A DNA stretch of 60,529 nucleotides from Diplocarpon mali (GCA_024741835.1 JAENRP010000273.1:331-60859); one strand, 5' to 3'. Numbered from the stretch's first letter, positions 10,140 through 22,289 are shown. Notes: generated by a model not told the origin, from the sequence alone. Translations and numbers: made by a program.

Positions 10140-13100
10140 TAGTAAAGATGAATATCGCTAGCATTTCTTTCCTTTTGTAAAATATTCTCCTTATGCTTAA
10201 CTTAAGTATTAATCTTTTATTTAGCTATAAGATCTATATAAAGTTGAATTATATAAGAGTTTTTAATAATCAATTTATATAGTTTATAAATAATAACTAT
10301 AAAGTGATCTTTAAAGCTAAAATTAAAGATAGACTTTATATTATCTTAAAGGTAATATTATAGAAATTGACTTTTAGGCCAAACCTATAAGTAGATTCCT
10401 TTAAGGAAAGTGCACTCTTTACCCTAATATAATTAAGTAAGGATAAAGAGAATAAATAGACTCTTAAGCTAGGATCGCAAGTGAAATTTATAAGAATAAC
10501 TTTTAAGCTAAGACTATAGGTAGATTGCAAAGTGTCTTTAAAGATAACTCTTAAGCTAGGATTATAAGTGAATTTAATAGAAATAACTCTTAGGTTAAGA
10601 CTGCGAGTAGATTCTATAGATTCGCTAATAATAACTCTTAGGCTAAGATCGCAAGTGAAATTCGCAGAAATGACTCCTAGGCTAGGACTGCAAGTAAAAT
10701 TCGCAAATTCATTAGAATTAACTCTTAAGCTAGGATTGTAAATAGATCTTGCGGTTTTACTAAAAACGACTCCTAAGCCAGGCTTGCAATTAGAAAACGG
10801 CAAAACCTCGAACTACTATCACTAGTCCTTTTTAGCCGCTAATAATAAAGTATTAACTAATAATAGGCTACTAAAGCTATTAAAAGCCGAAAGCCTATTA
10901 AAGTATTAGCTAATATATAAAAGATTTGCGCATTTAAAGCTAAAGAAATTGAAGGGCCTATATAAGGTCTTAATCTTAAAATAGAAGGTCTAAGTACTAA
11001 AGGATCGCCTAGTATACCGAATTTAAAAACTAATAAAACTTCGAAATCGGACGCAAACTAAGCTTAATCTATAGAAAGATTCGATACTAGTACTAATATC
11101 TATTAATACTATTAGACTATTTATAACCTTAATTAAAGGAAATAATTAGTTTTCTTAAATAGTAGATAACTCTACTTAATAGATATAGACCATTTGCACT
11201 AGGACTAAATCTAAGCTTATAAAAAAGCTAGAAACTTAAAAAGTGATAGAGGAACGCTAGACCTAGTTAAAGCTAATAGCTATTAAGTCTAATAATGTAT
11301 TAGAGATCAAGGCAAAGCTTAATAAATAGGTAAAATAAGGAGTTTATTATAAACCAATTATAATATATAAAGGTTCCTACTAGAATAGTATTATTAAATA
11401 AAGCATCTAATAAGTAGAGACTGACTATTGCACTCTACTATAAGATATTGACCTACTACTAGAATTCTAAGACCTTATAGTTAAAGTAAACGCATACTTA
11501 TAAAATAGAATAGGTAGTAGACTAATAGTCAATAGCACCCGAATATTACTATATAAGGCATATTTTAAATAGAAACTAAGCCTAAACTATATTTGCATCT
11601 TTAGAAGCGTCTACTACTCCTATATTAGCCTAAAGTCCTAGCTTATAAGTATAAAGAGTAAGAAGCTAATAGATTAAAGTAAAGAGTATATATTTATTAA
11701 GTATATTAAATAGATAATAAAGCAATAGATAATATACGCGCTAGATCTAAGGCAAGTAATTATATCTTTAGTAGTTAAGTTCGATAAATCTTAAAATAGG
11801 AAGGAGCTATCCTTAAAGCTCTATATACTTAAAGATTCGCAAGGTATACTACTTGATAGTAATACTATTAAGCCGAACTAATAACCCCTCTCTCTTAGCT
11901 TAAGTATATTAAGCGCACTTGCTAATTAATAACCTACTGATCGCCTAAAGGTCGAATAGACTATTCTTATTGTTTGCGAACTGCTTAAAGTATAGAACAA
12001 CTTTAATATTATTATCCTTTTAATTAAAGCACCTATAGTAAAGGATATTCCTAAAATAGGTATAAGTAATAATAAGCCTCTATTATTAGAAAGTGGTTCT
12101 TTAAATAATAAGCCTATAGAACCTATAGCTGAACCTACGTCTTTAAAGAGGAATAAAGACTTAGAACTAGAAGATACCTTAAATAAACGCGAGTTTAAGC
12201 GTATCTAGGCTATAATAGTATATAGGATTTATAAGCTCGAACTTTAATAGAGCTTTAATAAAGATAATACGTTCCTAGCTGCTAAGGGGATAATGAAAAT
12301 CTCTCTTTTAAAGATATATAATAAAGCTATTAATAATCTAAAGAATAGAGCAGTATAAAGTAAGGCAATCTAAGAGGAGATAAGCTCTTTTACTATAAAT
12401 AGTATATAGATAGAGGAACCGATGCTAAAGGATATAAACCTAGTATTAATAAAGTAGGTCTTTACAATTAAGATATATATAGATAGAACCCTAAAGTATT
12501 ATAAGGCAAGGCTTATAGCTAGGGGCTTCTCCTAATAGTATAAAGAAGACTACTTCAATACGTTCGCGCCAATAGTTTATATAAATACCCTTTGCATATT
12601 TATAGCAATAGTAGCTGCTAAGGACCTTAAATACAAATAATATAATATTAAAAACGCATTTACTAAAGCGATTATAAAGGAACGGATTTTTCTCTCCCAA
12701 CTTAATAGTATTCCTATATATATTAGCCACTCTCTCTATATACTTTACAATATCTATAGGCTTAAATAATCAGCTTATAATTAAAACCTCTTATATAGCT
12801 CTATTCTAATGAAAATAGGATTTATTTAAAGCCTAGCTAACCCTTATTTATTTACTTATATTAAGTATAGAATCAAGTTGCTACTATATATTAATAATAT
12901 TGCTATAGCTACGAAAACAATTACTTAATTAGATTAGTTCTTTAAGACTATTCGAAAACGTTTTAATACTAAGGATCTAAGGGGAATTTATAAGATCCTT
13001 AGTATCTGCGTCATAAGGAACTGCTCTATTTAAGAACTCTAGTTAGACTAAGAGTAGTATATTAAAAAGATCCTAAATTAAATAAGACTCTCTACTTATA

Positions 13101-13890
13101 CTTTTAACTTTAAGCTAAAGTGTACTCCAATCGAAGGAAAGTATAATAAGTTAAAGCCTACTAATGAAAATAAGCAAAGAGGAGATCTAAAGAAGTACTA
13201 ATAAGATATTAAAGCAATTATATATACTATAGTATATATAAGACTAAATATTGCCTTTATTATTAAGTAACTTAGTTAGAACTTAAAGGATCTGATAGTT
13301 TAATATAAGAATACAATCAAGCGACTTAAAAGGTACCTTTAATTGATAATTATATAAAAGGTAAGATATAAACTAATAAAATATATAAGTATAAAACTTA
13401 AGGTATATACCAATTCCAATTAAGCAAATATAAAAGGTTAAAAAAGTATATTTAAAAGTGTAGCAATACTATATAGCAGACCTATATTATAAGGAAGTAG
13501 AAAGTAGAAATTAATAGCTACTATAAGTACTAAGGCCGAATATATATTAATATTATTAAATTGCAAATAAGGATTATAAATCGCTTAAGTTTTAAAAGAT
13601 ATAGGTTTTACTAAGTATATTAGATAAGATAGGAACTATATTAATCTTTAAGTAAATAATATAAGGGTAATTGCACTTATAAAGAATTTATACTTATATA
13701 AGCGATTGAAATATACTAATATTACTTACTACTTTATTTATAACCTTATTATAAAAAATAAGTTATTAATTACTTATATCCTAACTAATCGAATAGTAGT
13801 AGATGGATTTATAAAGCTACTAAAGATAGTTGCAAAGTTTAAAGCATTTAAAGATATACTAAGGTTACAAAAGATAGTAGGAGTTTAGTA
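10140..13890 (+). pseudogene. C1 pol: pre-integrase, integrase, RT, RNase H
   Basis: Copia pol remnant. A pre-integrase start (NILLMLNLSINLLF, about 10175-10220; DRLYII near 10330) is followed by the palindrome array and then by the typical HLGH-like motif LIYKRFAHLKLKKLKGL (about 10912-10960), all in one frame. The integrase region is 11000-12000, poor in recognisable catalytic residues. RT starts with KARLIARGFS (about 12505-12535) and has DYFNTFAPI; its YVDD box is now LLLYINNI (about 12880-12905), both Asp codons turned to Asn. RNase H follows to about 13890 (ADIKAEYI/LLNC region near 13520-13570). Dozens of TAA/TAG stops. It is not translatable. Confidence 0.8.
10370..10791 (+). repeat. 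Array of nine 23-bp palindromes inside C1 pol
   Basis: Unit starts: 10370, 10460, 10499, 10547, 10586, 10634, 10673, 10721, 10769. Steps are 90, 39, 48, 39, 48, 39, 48, 48, all multiples of three. The units read T-x-R-L-G-L-x-V in the same frame as the flanking pre-integrase motifs on both sides. C2 carries the same array with ten units. The arms have diverged by RIP (for example ACTCCTAGGCT / GGACTGCAAGT). Confidence 0.95.
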
Positions 13891-13902
13891 GGCTTAAGGA
13901 CG

Positions 13903-14051
13903 ACTCCTAGGCCCGCTTTGCGAGTTAGGTTATATAGTCTTATAGAAGAAAGTTTTTAAATCGACTCTTAGGCCTAGACCGCGAGTCAAGTTATATAGTC
14001 TTATAAAAGAACGCTTTTAGGAAATTTGACTCCTAGTCCTACCCTATAAGT
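13903..14051. repeat. Three palindromes in the C1 3' untranslated region
   Basis: At 13903-13925, 13964-13986 and 14029-14051. Steps are 61 and 65 bp, not multiples of three, which agrees with a non-coding position after pol. C2 has the homologous three at 18234-18256, 18299-18321 and 18361-18383. Confidence 0.9.
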
Positions 14052-14190
14052 AAAGTTTAGTAATTTTAATAAAGGTTATTATTAATTAATTATTTTTAAT
14101 TTAAAGAGATACCTAGGAGTTAGATTAGCGCAAAAGGATAGTTATTATTTTCTTAACTATAGGTTAATCGGAGTAAGGTCTAAGTAAGGG

Positions 14191-14385
14191 TATTAAGATA
14201 GGTAATATAGCTATTACTCTAATATATTATTATATAACCCTACTACTTAATTAGTAGGATATTAATATATATATAGCTATAAGGAAGAAAGGGGTAACCT
14301 TCCTTTCCTAACTCTTATTAATATATCGACCATCGACCTTTAAAAGCCTCCTTTACCTATTGCGCCGACTCACTTAAGCTCAATA
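14191..14385 (+). repeat. 3' LTR of C1 (195 bp)
   Basis: Starts TATTAAGATAGG, ends GCTCAATA, followed by the duplication GATAG. No length difference from the 5' LTR; differences are transitions. Confidence 0.95.
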
Positions 14386-14565
14386 GATAGTTATAATTAA
14401 CTAAATGATTCTCGTATTAAAAGGGGGTTATCGAAAAAGAGGTTTTTAAAGCAAAGACCGATAGTTACAATTAACTAAATGATTCTTGCGTCGAAAGGGG
14501 GTTATCGAAAAAGAGGTTTTCGAAGGGTTAATCTCTTATTTGCAAACTAAGAGAATCAAAAGGAG
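14386..14565 (-). repeat. 74-bp tandem array, right part
   Basis: Continuation of the B1 array after C1: unit words at 14417 and 14491. With the left part this makes about five units. It is followed by the B1 leader (14566-14617), which matches B2 24283-24360 in reverse. Confidence 0.88.
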
Positions 14566-14617
14566 AAGTCGTATAAAGACGAAATCTCAAAGGAATCGTC
14601 CCTGCGTAAGTCACTAA

Positions 14618-14935
14618 TATAAGAGGAAGCAGGAATAATATAAGAGAATAGGCCTAAGGGAAGACTAAAGATAAAGAGGGAGGAAGCACTATAAGCGGGC
14701 TCTTTAAAGATAAGAACTAAGATAATTCACTAGTTAAGGGTAGAATAGGTAATTAGTATTGCGCGCTATCTCTAAGTATAATAGTAGTCCTATTTATACC
14801 TCCTTCGACCCTTAGCCGATCATATAACTTTATTATATAACTTATATCATATGACTCCTCCTTCAACTCTCTATCCTATGACTCCTTGACTATCACGTGA
14901 TAGTCACGTGACTCCTTTTCTTCTTGGTCTTTACA
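14618..14935 (-). repeat. 5' LTR of B1 (318 bp)
   Basis: Starts TATAAGAGGAAG and ends GGTCTTTACA on the plus strand, followed by TTAC (14936-14939). The outer 50 bases are nearly free of RIP and contain TATCACGTGATAGTCACGTG, two CACGTG E-box-like palindromes. These appear as ATATAATAG..ATATGA in the other copies. Confidence 0.92.
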
Positions 14936-14939
14936 TTAC

Positions 14940-17872
14940 TTAAGAATTTAGATAAAGGCTTTATTAAGATAAGTACTAGCCCCTTTGCTTTGCTAGTACT
15001 ATTTGTAAAGAAGGCCGACGGTAGCCTCCAATTTTGCATAAACTACTAAAAGCTAAACGCCCTAACTCAGAAGGACGCTTACCCGATTCCGAAGATAGAT
15101 AAGCTTTTAAGGCGAGTATCTAAAGCCAAGATTTTTATAAAATTGGATATTCGAGCCGCTTTCAATCGAATACGAATAGACCCTGAATTAAAAGAATATA
15201 CTACCTTTCGAATAAGATATAGATCTTATAAATGCAAAGTTCACCTATTCGGCCTTTATAATAGACCTAGTACTTACTAGCGGTATATAAATAACATTCT
15301 TTTAAATTACTTAAATGATTTTTATATAGCGTATTTAGATAATATTTTGATTTACTTTAAGAATATTAAAGAGTACTAGGGTTATGTTAAAAAGGTATTG
15401 AAATAACTCTTAAAGGCTAGCCTTTAAGTAGATATTAAGAAATGCGAGTTCTATATTATTTGAACTTAATATCTCAGATATATTCTAATAATAACTAGGA
15501 TCGAACTAGACCTTAAAAAGGTTAAACTATTGCGCAATTAGAAGTACTTAAAAACTATTATTAAAATAAAGTCCTACTTAGGATTTTATAGGTTTTACTA
15601 ATAATTCATTTGCAACTTTAGGCTAATCGCCAAACCCTTTTCTATTCTAATCCGACCGATAGTACCCTAGGATTGGACGGAAGAGTATCGAATCGCTTTT
15701 AAAGAGCTTTGTAAGTAGTTGCTCTCGATTCAGCAGATTTACTATTTTAACCCTAATTTACCTATAAAGCTAGAAACTAATGCTTTTAATAGTATTATCG
15801 CTAAAGTACTTTCTTAGTAATACTTTAATAAGCAATAGTACCTAATTAGCTTCTATTTGCATATACTTTCTAGCTATAAACCTAATTAGGAAATATATGA
15901 TAAAGAACTCTTTACTATCATTAAATCCTACTATAAATAGAGACCTAAGCTTATATCGCTTAAGGAATAAGTTAATATTTACTTAAATTACCGCTCCCTT
16001 AAGTACTTTATAACTATTAAGGTTCTAACTGCGAAATAGTACTAATAGATAGAATTTTTATTTGACTTTAATTTTCGAATTATATATACTCTTAATAAAG
16101 ATAATCAGAAGGCCGATATCCTTAGCCGCTAAGAGCAGGATATGCTAGTCTATAAATAAGCGAAGCTAGATAGCCGATCTTAGGTTCTGATTTCCCTTAT
16201 CTAATTAAACCCTTAAATCAATACCGAACTAGCCGATAAATTTCTCGCCAAATCTGCTAAAGGCACTCTTACCCTAATATCAATTAATACTCCCGATTCG
16301 ACCCCGAATCGACTTAAGGATTCCTTTGATTTGATCGAAAAGCTTTATTAAAATAACTGCGAATCCTTTTAAAAGATTCGCGCCGACCTCTTTAAAAACT
16401 ACTCCTTAAAAGACGGATTACTTTACTTTAAGGAGCATCTTTATATACGCTATAATACTCCCTTATATACTTATCTAATTCAAGAAGCTTATAACCAACC
16501 TTTAAGCGCGCACCTTAGTAGCTTAAAGACCTATTAGCTTCTTACTTCTAAGTACTATTAAGTCGGGATAGGTTCGGATTGCAAAAGATTTATTACAAAC
16601 TGCAGACCTTATCAATTCTTATATTCGAAGACAATTAAATAATAAGGCCTCTTATAGCCCTTTCCTATTCTTAATTATCTTATATAGCACTTATATATAG
16701 ATTTTAAGGACTTCCCTTTTAATAAGTACGGTTTTGATCGAATCCTGGTTTTTATAGACCGACTTAGTAAAAGCGCTATTTCGATCCTTTATTAAAAAGA
16801 TATTAATGCTTAAGGAACTGCCCGATTATTCGTTTAATAGATATATTGATTCGGCTATACTTTAAAGACAATTATCTTAGACTAAGGCCCTTAATTCGTC
16901 TCCTTATTTTAAAGAGAGTTCTGCTATATTATTAGTATTAAGATCAAACTTTCTATAGTATACTATAAGGAGACTAATAGCCAAACGGAGATTATAGATA
17001 AGTATATTAATTTAAGGCTATAGCCTTTTATTAATTACTATTAAGATAATTAAAGTAAATTGATTCTATTAATAGACTATGCGTAATCTACTCTCCCTTA
17101 CGCTTCTATTAGTATAATCCTATATTAGCTTAAGTATAGAGTTGCACCTTAGACAAGTTGGGACTAGATCTCCTTAAATACATTAAGTCTATAGGAGAGA
17201 TTGAATTAAGCAAAGGCTAGGCTAGTAGTAGAGAGGATATACGCAGCTTAGGAAGTAGCGAAAGGCAATATAAAATGCGCTTAAGAGAAAATGCGCAAGT
17301 CTACGAATTAATATTAAAAGGAGATTGATTAGAAACCTAAAGATATAGTCTACCTTTTAATAAAAAATCTTAAGAACTACCGCCCTAATAGGAAACTGGC
17401 CAATTAATAAGATAGCCCCTTTAAGGTTCTTAAAAAGGTAGGCAATTTATATCAAATCAAGCTGCTTATAAGTTTTATAATATACAATATCTTTGCGCTA
17501 GAGCTACTATTCAAAGATCTATAGAACCCTTTACTAGGTTAAGAATAACCCTGGCCTACTATAGAAAAGATCGCTAGGTAAGAAGAGTATAAAGTATCTA
17601 AGATACTAGGTATACGCTTATCTTAAAGGAACTTAAAGTACTAGGTCAAATGGACTAGTTATAACCTTAATTCAAATTGGTATCGCACCTTAAATTTTAT
17701 AAGATCTTTATATAAGATTTGCGACTTTTATTAAGCTAATCTTATAAAGCTAGGACTACCTTAGAACTTATAAGCTTAGCTAAAGGCTTAAGAAAGTAAT
17801 ATAGATAATTATAGTCATTTAAAAGATGATAGGCTAGATGCGAAACAGGTTAGTAAATAAATCTAAAAATAT
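14940..17872 (+). pseudogene. A1 pol: RT, RNase H, integrase, chromodomain
   Basis: Continuation of A1 after B1. RT reads [12 protein letters not shown] (about 14995-15030), LDIRAAFNRIRI and AYLDNILIY (15330-15356). The last is the YxDD box with its second Asp changed to Asn (GAT to AAT). RNase H with DKELFTII lies at about 15900, followed by NYRSLKYF. The integrase zinc region and DDE core run from about 16430 to 17150 (IDFKDFPFN, ILDQGPQFVS, KETNSQTEI with the Glu kept). The chromodomain is at about 17590-17700 (KVSKILGIR, LKYQVKWTSYN, NWYRTLNFI), which puts the element with the chromoviruses, whose chromodomain steers integration to heterochromatin. Many RIP stops. Confidence 0.85.
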
Positions 17873-17889
17873 AAAAAAAAAAAAAAAAA
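17873..17889 (+). repeat. A17 run near the end of A1 coding region
   Basis: Seventeen A in a row, ten bases left of the C2 joint. It is a low-complexity tract of unknown use. No LINE sequence adjoins it. Confidence 0.8.
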
Positions 17890-17899
17890 GGAGAAAAAT

Positions 17900-18094
17900 T
17901 ATTGAGCTTAAGTGAGTCGGCGCAGTAGGTAATAGAAACTTTTAAAGGTCGATAGTCGATATATTAGTAAGAGTTAAGGAAGGAAGGTTACCCCTTTCTT
18001 CCCTATAGCTATATATATATTAATATCCTACTGATTAAGCAATAGGGTTATATAATAATATATTAGAGTAATAGCTATATTACCTATCTTAATA
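17900..18094 (-). repeat. 3' LTR of C2 (195 bp)
   Basis: Plus-strand ends TATTGAGCTTAAGTGAGTCG and CTATCTTAATA. The outer (left) end keeps TG; the inner (right) end is heavily RIPped compared with 50217-50268. Confidence 0.95.
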
Positions 18095-18233
18095 CCCTTA
18101 CTTAGACCTTACTCTGATTGACTTATAGTTAGGAAAATAATAACTATCCTTTTGCGCTAATCTAGCTTTTAAGTATCTCTTTAAATTAAAAATAATTAAT
18201 TAATAATAACCTTTATTAGAATTACTAAACTCT

Positions 18234-18383
18234 ACTTATAAGGTAGGACTAGGAGTCAATTTTCCTAAAAGCGTTCCTTTATAAGATTATATAACTTGAC
18301 TTGCGGTTTAGGCCTAAGAGTTGATTTAAAAAACTTTCCTTTATAAGACTATATAACTTAACTTGCAAGGCGGGCCTAAGAGT
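18234..18383. repeat. Three palindromes in the C2 3' untranslated region
   Basis: 18234-18256, 18299-18321 and 18361-18383, homologous to the three at 13903-14051 in C1. Confidence 0.9.
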
Positions 18384-18399
18384 TGTCCTTAAGCCTATT

Positions 18400-21300
18400 A
18401 AGCCCTTACTATCTTTTGCAACTTTAGTATATCTTTAAACGCTTTAAACTTTATAATTATCTTTAATAGCTTTATAAATCCATTTGCTACTATTCGATTG
18501 GTTAAGATATAGGTAATTAATAACTTATTCTTTATAATAAGGTTATAGATAAAGTAGTAGGTAATATTAATATATTTTAATTGCTTATATAAGTATGGAT
18601 TCTTTATAAATGTAATTACTTTTATATTATTTACTTAAAGATTAATATAGTTCCTATTTTATCTAATATACTTAATAAAACCTATATCTTTTAGAACTTA
18701 GGCAATCTATAATCCTTATTTGCAATTTAATAGTATCAATATATATTCGGCCTTAATACTTATAATAGCTACTGATTTCTACTTCCTACTTTCTTATAAT
18801 ATAGGTCTATTATATAGTACTGCTACGCTTTTAAATATACTTTTCTAACCTTTTATATTTGCTTAATCGGAATCGGTATATAATTTAAGCTTTGCACTTA
18901 TATATTTCGTTAGTCTATATTTTACCTTTTATATAATTATCAATCGAAGGTACCTTTTAAGTCGTTTGACTGCATTCTTATATTAAATTGTTAGATCCTT
19001 TAAATTCTGATTAAGTTGCTTAATAATAAAGGCGATATCTGGTCTTATATATATTATAGTATATATAATTGCTTTAATATCCTATTAGTATTTCTTTAAA
19101 TCTCTTTTCTACTTATTTTTATTAGTAGGCTCTAATTTATTATACTTTCCTTTAATTAGAGTATACTTTGGCTTAAAGTTAGGAGTATAAGTGGAAAGTC
19201 CTATTTAGTCTAAGATCTTTTTAATATACTACTCTTAGTTTAACTAAAGTTCTTAAGTAAAGCGGTTCTTTATAATACAAATGCTAAGGATCTTATAAAT
19301 TCTCCTTAGATCCTTAGTATTAAAACGTTTTCGAATAGTTATAAAGAACTAATCCAATTGAGTAGTTATTTTCGCAGCTATAGTAATATCGTCGATATAT
19401 AATAGCAACTTGATTCTACGCTTAATATAAGTAAATAAATAAGGGTTAGCTAGGCTTTAAACGAATCCTATTTCTATTAAAGTAAAGTTATATAAGAGGT
19501 TTTAATTATAGGCTAATTGTTTAAGCCTATAGATACTGTAGAGTATATAGAAAGAGTGGCTAGTATATATAAGAATACTATTAGGTTAAGAGAGAAAAAT
19601 CCATTCCTTTATAATCGCTTTAATAAATGTATTTTTAATATTATACTATTTGCATTTAAGGTCCTTAGCGGCTACTATTAGTATAAATATATAAAGGGTA
19701 TCTATGCGAACTATTAGTGCGAATATATTAAAGAAGTCTTCTTTATACTATTAGGAGAAGCCCTTAATTATAAGCCTTGCCTTATAATATTCTAAGGTCC
19801 TATTTATATATATCTTAATTATAAAGACCTACTTTATTAATATTAGGTTTACGTCCTTTAGTATTAGTTCTTTTATTTATATACTATTTGCAATAAGAGA
19901 GCTTATCTCCTCTTAGATTGCCTTATTCTATACTACTCTATTCTCCAGATCGTTAATAGCTTTATTATATATCTTTAAAAGAGAGATTTTCATTACCCTT
20001 TTAGCGATTAAGAACGTATTATCTTTATTAAAGCTCTATTAGAGTTCGAGCTTATAAATCCTATGCGCTATTATAGCTTAAATACGCTTAGACTCGCGTT
20101 TATCTAAGGTATCTTTTAATTCTAGGTCTCTATTCCTCTTTAAAGGCATAGGTTCGGCTATAGGTTCTATAGGCTTATTATCTAAGGAACCGTTTTCTAA
20201 TAGTAGAGGCTTATTATTACTTATACCTATTTTAAGAATATCCTTTATTATAAGTGCTTTAATTAAAGGAATAATAATATTAAAGTTATTCTATATTTTA
20301 AGCAGTTTGTAGATAATAGGAATGGTCTATTCGGCCTTTAGGCGACTAGTAGGTTATCGATTAGTAAGTGCGCTTAATATGCTTAAGTTGAAAGAAAGGG
20401 GTTATTAGTTCGACTTAATAGTATTACTATTAAGTAGTATACCTTGCGAATCTCTAGGTATATAAAGCTTTAAGGATAGCTCTTCCTTATTTTAAGATTC
20501 GTCGAACTTAACTACTAAGGATATGATTACTTGCTTTAGATCTAGCGCGTATACTATCTATTACTTTATTATTTATTTAATATACTTAATAAATATATAC
20601 TCTTTACTTTAATCTATTAGCTTCTTACTTTTTATACCTATAGGCTAGGACTTTAAGCTAATATAAGAGTAGTAGACGCTTTTAAAGATATAGATATAGT
20701 TTAGGCTTAGTTTCTATTTAAAATATGCCTTATATAGCGATATTCAGATACTATTAACTATTAGTCTACTACTTATTCTATTTTATAAATATGTATTTGC
20801 TTTAACTGCAAGGTTTTAAAATTCTAATAGTAGGTTAGCATCTTATAGTAGAGTACGATAGTCAGTTTTTGCTTGCTAGATGCTTCGCTTAGCGATACTA
20901 TTTTAATAGGAACCTTTATATATTATAATTAGTTTATAATAAACTCCTTATTTTACCTATTCGTTAAGTTTTACCTTAATCTTTAATATATTATTAGACC
21001 TTATAGCTATTAGCTTTAATTAAGTCTAGCGTTCTTCTATCACTTTCTAAGTTTCTAGCTTTTCTATAAGCTTAGATTTGGTCCTAATGCAAATGGTCTA
21101 TATCTATTAAGTAGAGTTATCTACTATTTAAGAAAACTAATTATTTCCTTTAATTAAGGTTATAAATAATCTAATAGTATTAATAGATATTAGCGCTAGT
21201 ATCGAATCTTTCTATAGACTAAGCTTAATTTACATTTGATTTTAAAGTTTTATTAGCTTGCAAATTCGGCATACTAGGCGATCCTTTAATACTTAGATCT

Positions 21301-22180
21301 TCTATTTTAAGATTAAGACCTTATATAGGCCTTTCAATTTCTCTAGCTTTAAATGCGCGAATCTTTTATATATTAGCTAATACTTTAATAGGCTTTCGAC
21401 TTTTAATAGCTTTAATAGCCTATTATCAATCGATTCTTTATTATTAGCAGCTAAAAAGGAATAGTAATAGCAATTTAAGGTTTTGCCGTTTTTCAATTAT
21501 AAGCTTAGCTTAAGAGTCATTTTTAATAAAATCGCAAGATCTACTTATAGTCTTAGCTTAAGAGTCGATTTCTTAAAAATGGCAAGATCTACTTACAGTC
21601 CTAGCTTAAGAGTCATTTTTAATAAATCTGCGAAGTTTACTCGCAGTCCTAGCTTAAGAGTTATTTCTGCGAATTTCACTTGCGCTTTTAGCTTAAGAGT
21701 CACTATTAGCAAATCTGCAGAATCCACTCGCAGGCCTAGCCTAGGAGTTATTTCTATCAAATTCACTTATAGTCCTAGCTTAAGAGTCATCTTTAAGAAT
21801 ACCTTATAATCTACCTATAGTCCTGGCTTAAGAGTTATTTTCGCGAATTTTACTTGCGATCCTAGCTTAAAAGTCCATTTATTCTCCTTATCCTCGCTTA
21901 ATTATATTAAGGCAAAGAGTGCACTTTCCTTAAAAGAATCCACTTATAGCTTTAGCCTAAGAGTTAATTTCTATAATATTACTTTTAAGATAATATAAAG
22001 TCTATCTTTGATTTTAGCTTTAAAGATCACTTTATAATTATTATTTATAAATTATATAAATTGATTATTAAAAACTCTTATACAATTTAATTCTATATAA
22101 ATCTTATAGTTAAATAAAAGATTAATACTTAAGCTAAGTATAAGGAGAATATTTTATAAAAGGAAAGAAACGCTAGTAAT
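18400..22180 (-). pseudogene. C2 pol remnant
   Basis: Minus-strand homologue of the C1 pol region with the same domain order. RNase H is at about 18400-19100, RT about 19250-19830, integrase about 20100-21300, and the palindrome-bearing pre-integrase region 21320-22180. In the minus frame the RFAHLKLEKLKGL motif lies near 21320-21365, in frame with the palindromes. RIP stops are as frequent as in C1 but in partly different places, so the two copies together would allow the ancestral frame to be inferred. Confidence 0.8.
21495..21964 (-). repeat. Array of ten 23-bp palindromes inside C2 pol
   Basis: Unit starts: 21495, 21543, 21591, 21639, 21678, 21726, 21765, 21813, 21852, 21942. Steps are 48, 48, 48, 39, 48, 39, 48, 39, 90. 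Read from the right this is the C1 series plus one additional 48-bp unit. The unit at 21726-21748 is the best preserved (arms ACTCGCAGGCC and GCCTAGGAGT). Confidence 0.95.
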
Positions 22181-22289
22181 ATTTATCTCTACTATACCTA
22201 TCGAATCTGCGTATAACCTTCTACTACTAACCTTAATAAAGTGCCTTTTTATTTTGATAAGTAGGCTTTTAAATAAGTAGGGTTTATTA

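Larger units (their letters stand above)
8243..14385 (+). mobile_element. Copia family C, complete copy C1 (6143 bp)
   Basis: A structurally complete Ty1/copia element with 195-bp LTRs (8243-8437, 14191-14385), termini TATTGAG...CTCAATA, and a perfect 5-bp target duplication GATAG (8238-8242, 14386-14390) within a 74-bp tandem repeat unit of B1. The primer-binding site follows the 5' LTR and a purine tract (AAGTAAGGG, 14182-14190) precedes the 3' LTR. Domain order is gag, pre-integrase, integrase, RT, RNase H, which is copia order. The pre-integrase region is swollen by nine in-frame 23-bp palindromes. All frames are interrupted by RIP stops, so it cannot move by itself. Confidence 0.95.
6705..14935 (-). 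mobile_element. Non-autonomous LTR element B1 (2.1 kb, contains C1)
   Basis: A complete element with direct 318-bp LTRs (6705-7022 and 14618-14935) and 4-bp target duplication TTAC on both sides. Without the nested copia C1 (8243-14385 plus GATAG duplication) it is about 2.1 kb. The minus orientation follows from comparison with B2. The interior has no gag, RT or other coding signal. It holds, in sense order, a leader, a 74-bp tandem array interrupted by C1, about 600 bp matching the gag-upstream and 3' parts of B2, three palindromes (7618-7640, 7305-7327, 7198-7220) and a T15 run on the plus strand (7174-7188). It carries the same gag deletion as B0. Proteins for its movement would have to come from another element. 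Confidence 0.92.

Noticed and set aside
10336..10803. 155-codon open frame on the minus strand
   Set aside because: It is the antisense of the C1 palindrome array. The palindrome lacks stops in both directions, which leaves the frame open. The plus frame carries the copia motifs.
17895..17899. Target duplication for C2 (AAAAT against TAAAC at 50269-50273)
   Set aside because: Only four of five bases agree even if a C-to-T change is allowed; I do not claim it. The element boundaries rest on LTR length and C1 homology.
19165..19195. Further palindrome copy in C2 (ACTTATACTCCTAACTTTAAG on the minus strand)
   Set aside because: The arms do not pair, and C1 has the same ordinary coding sequence at the matching place (about 13095).
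21483..21809. 108-codon plus-strand frame of repeated S-L-R-V units
   Set aside because: Antisense of the C2 array; C2 is coded on the minus strand.
21495..21964. CRISPR-like array (23-bp repeats with 16-25-bp spacers)
   Set aside because: Repeats are diverged palindromes in a copia pol frame of a eukaryote, spacers are related to each other rather than unique, steps vary, and no cas genes are present.
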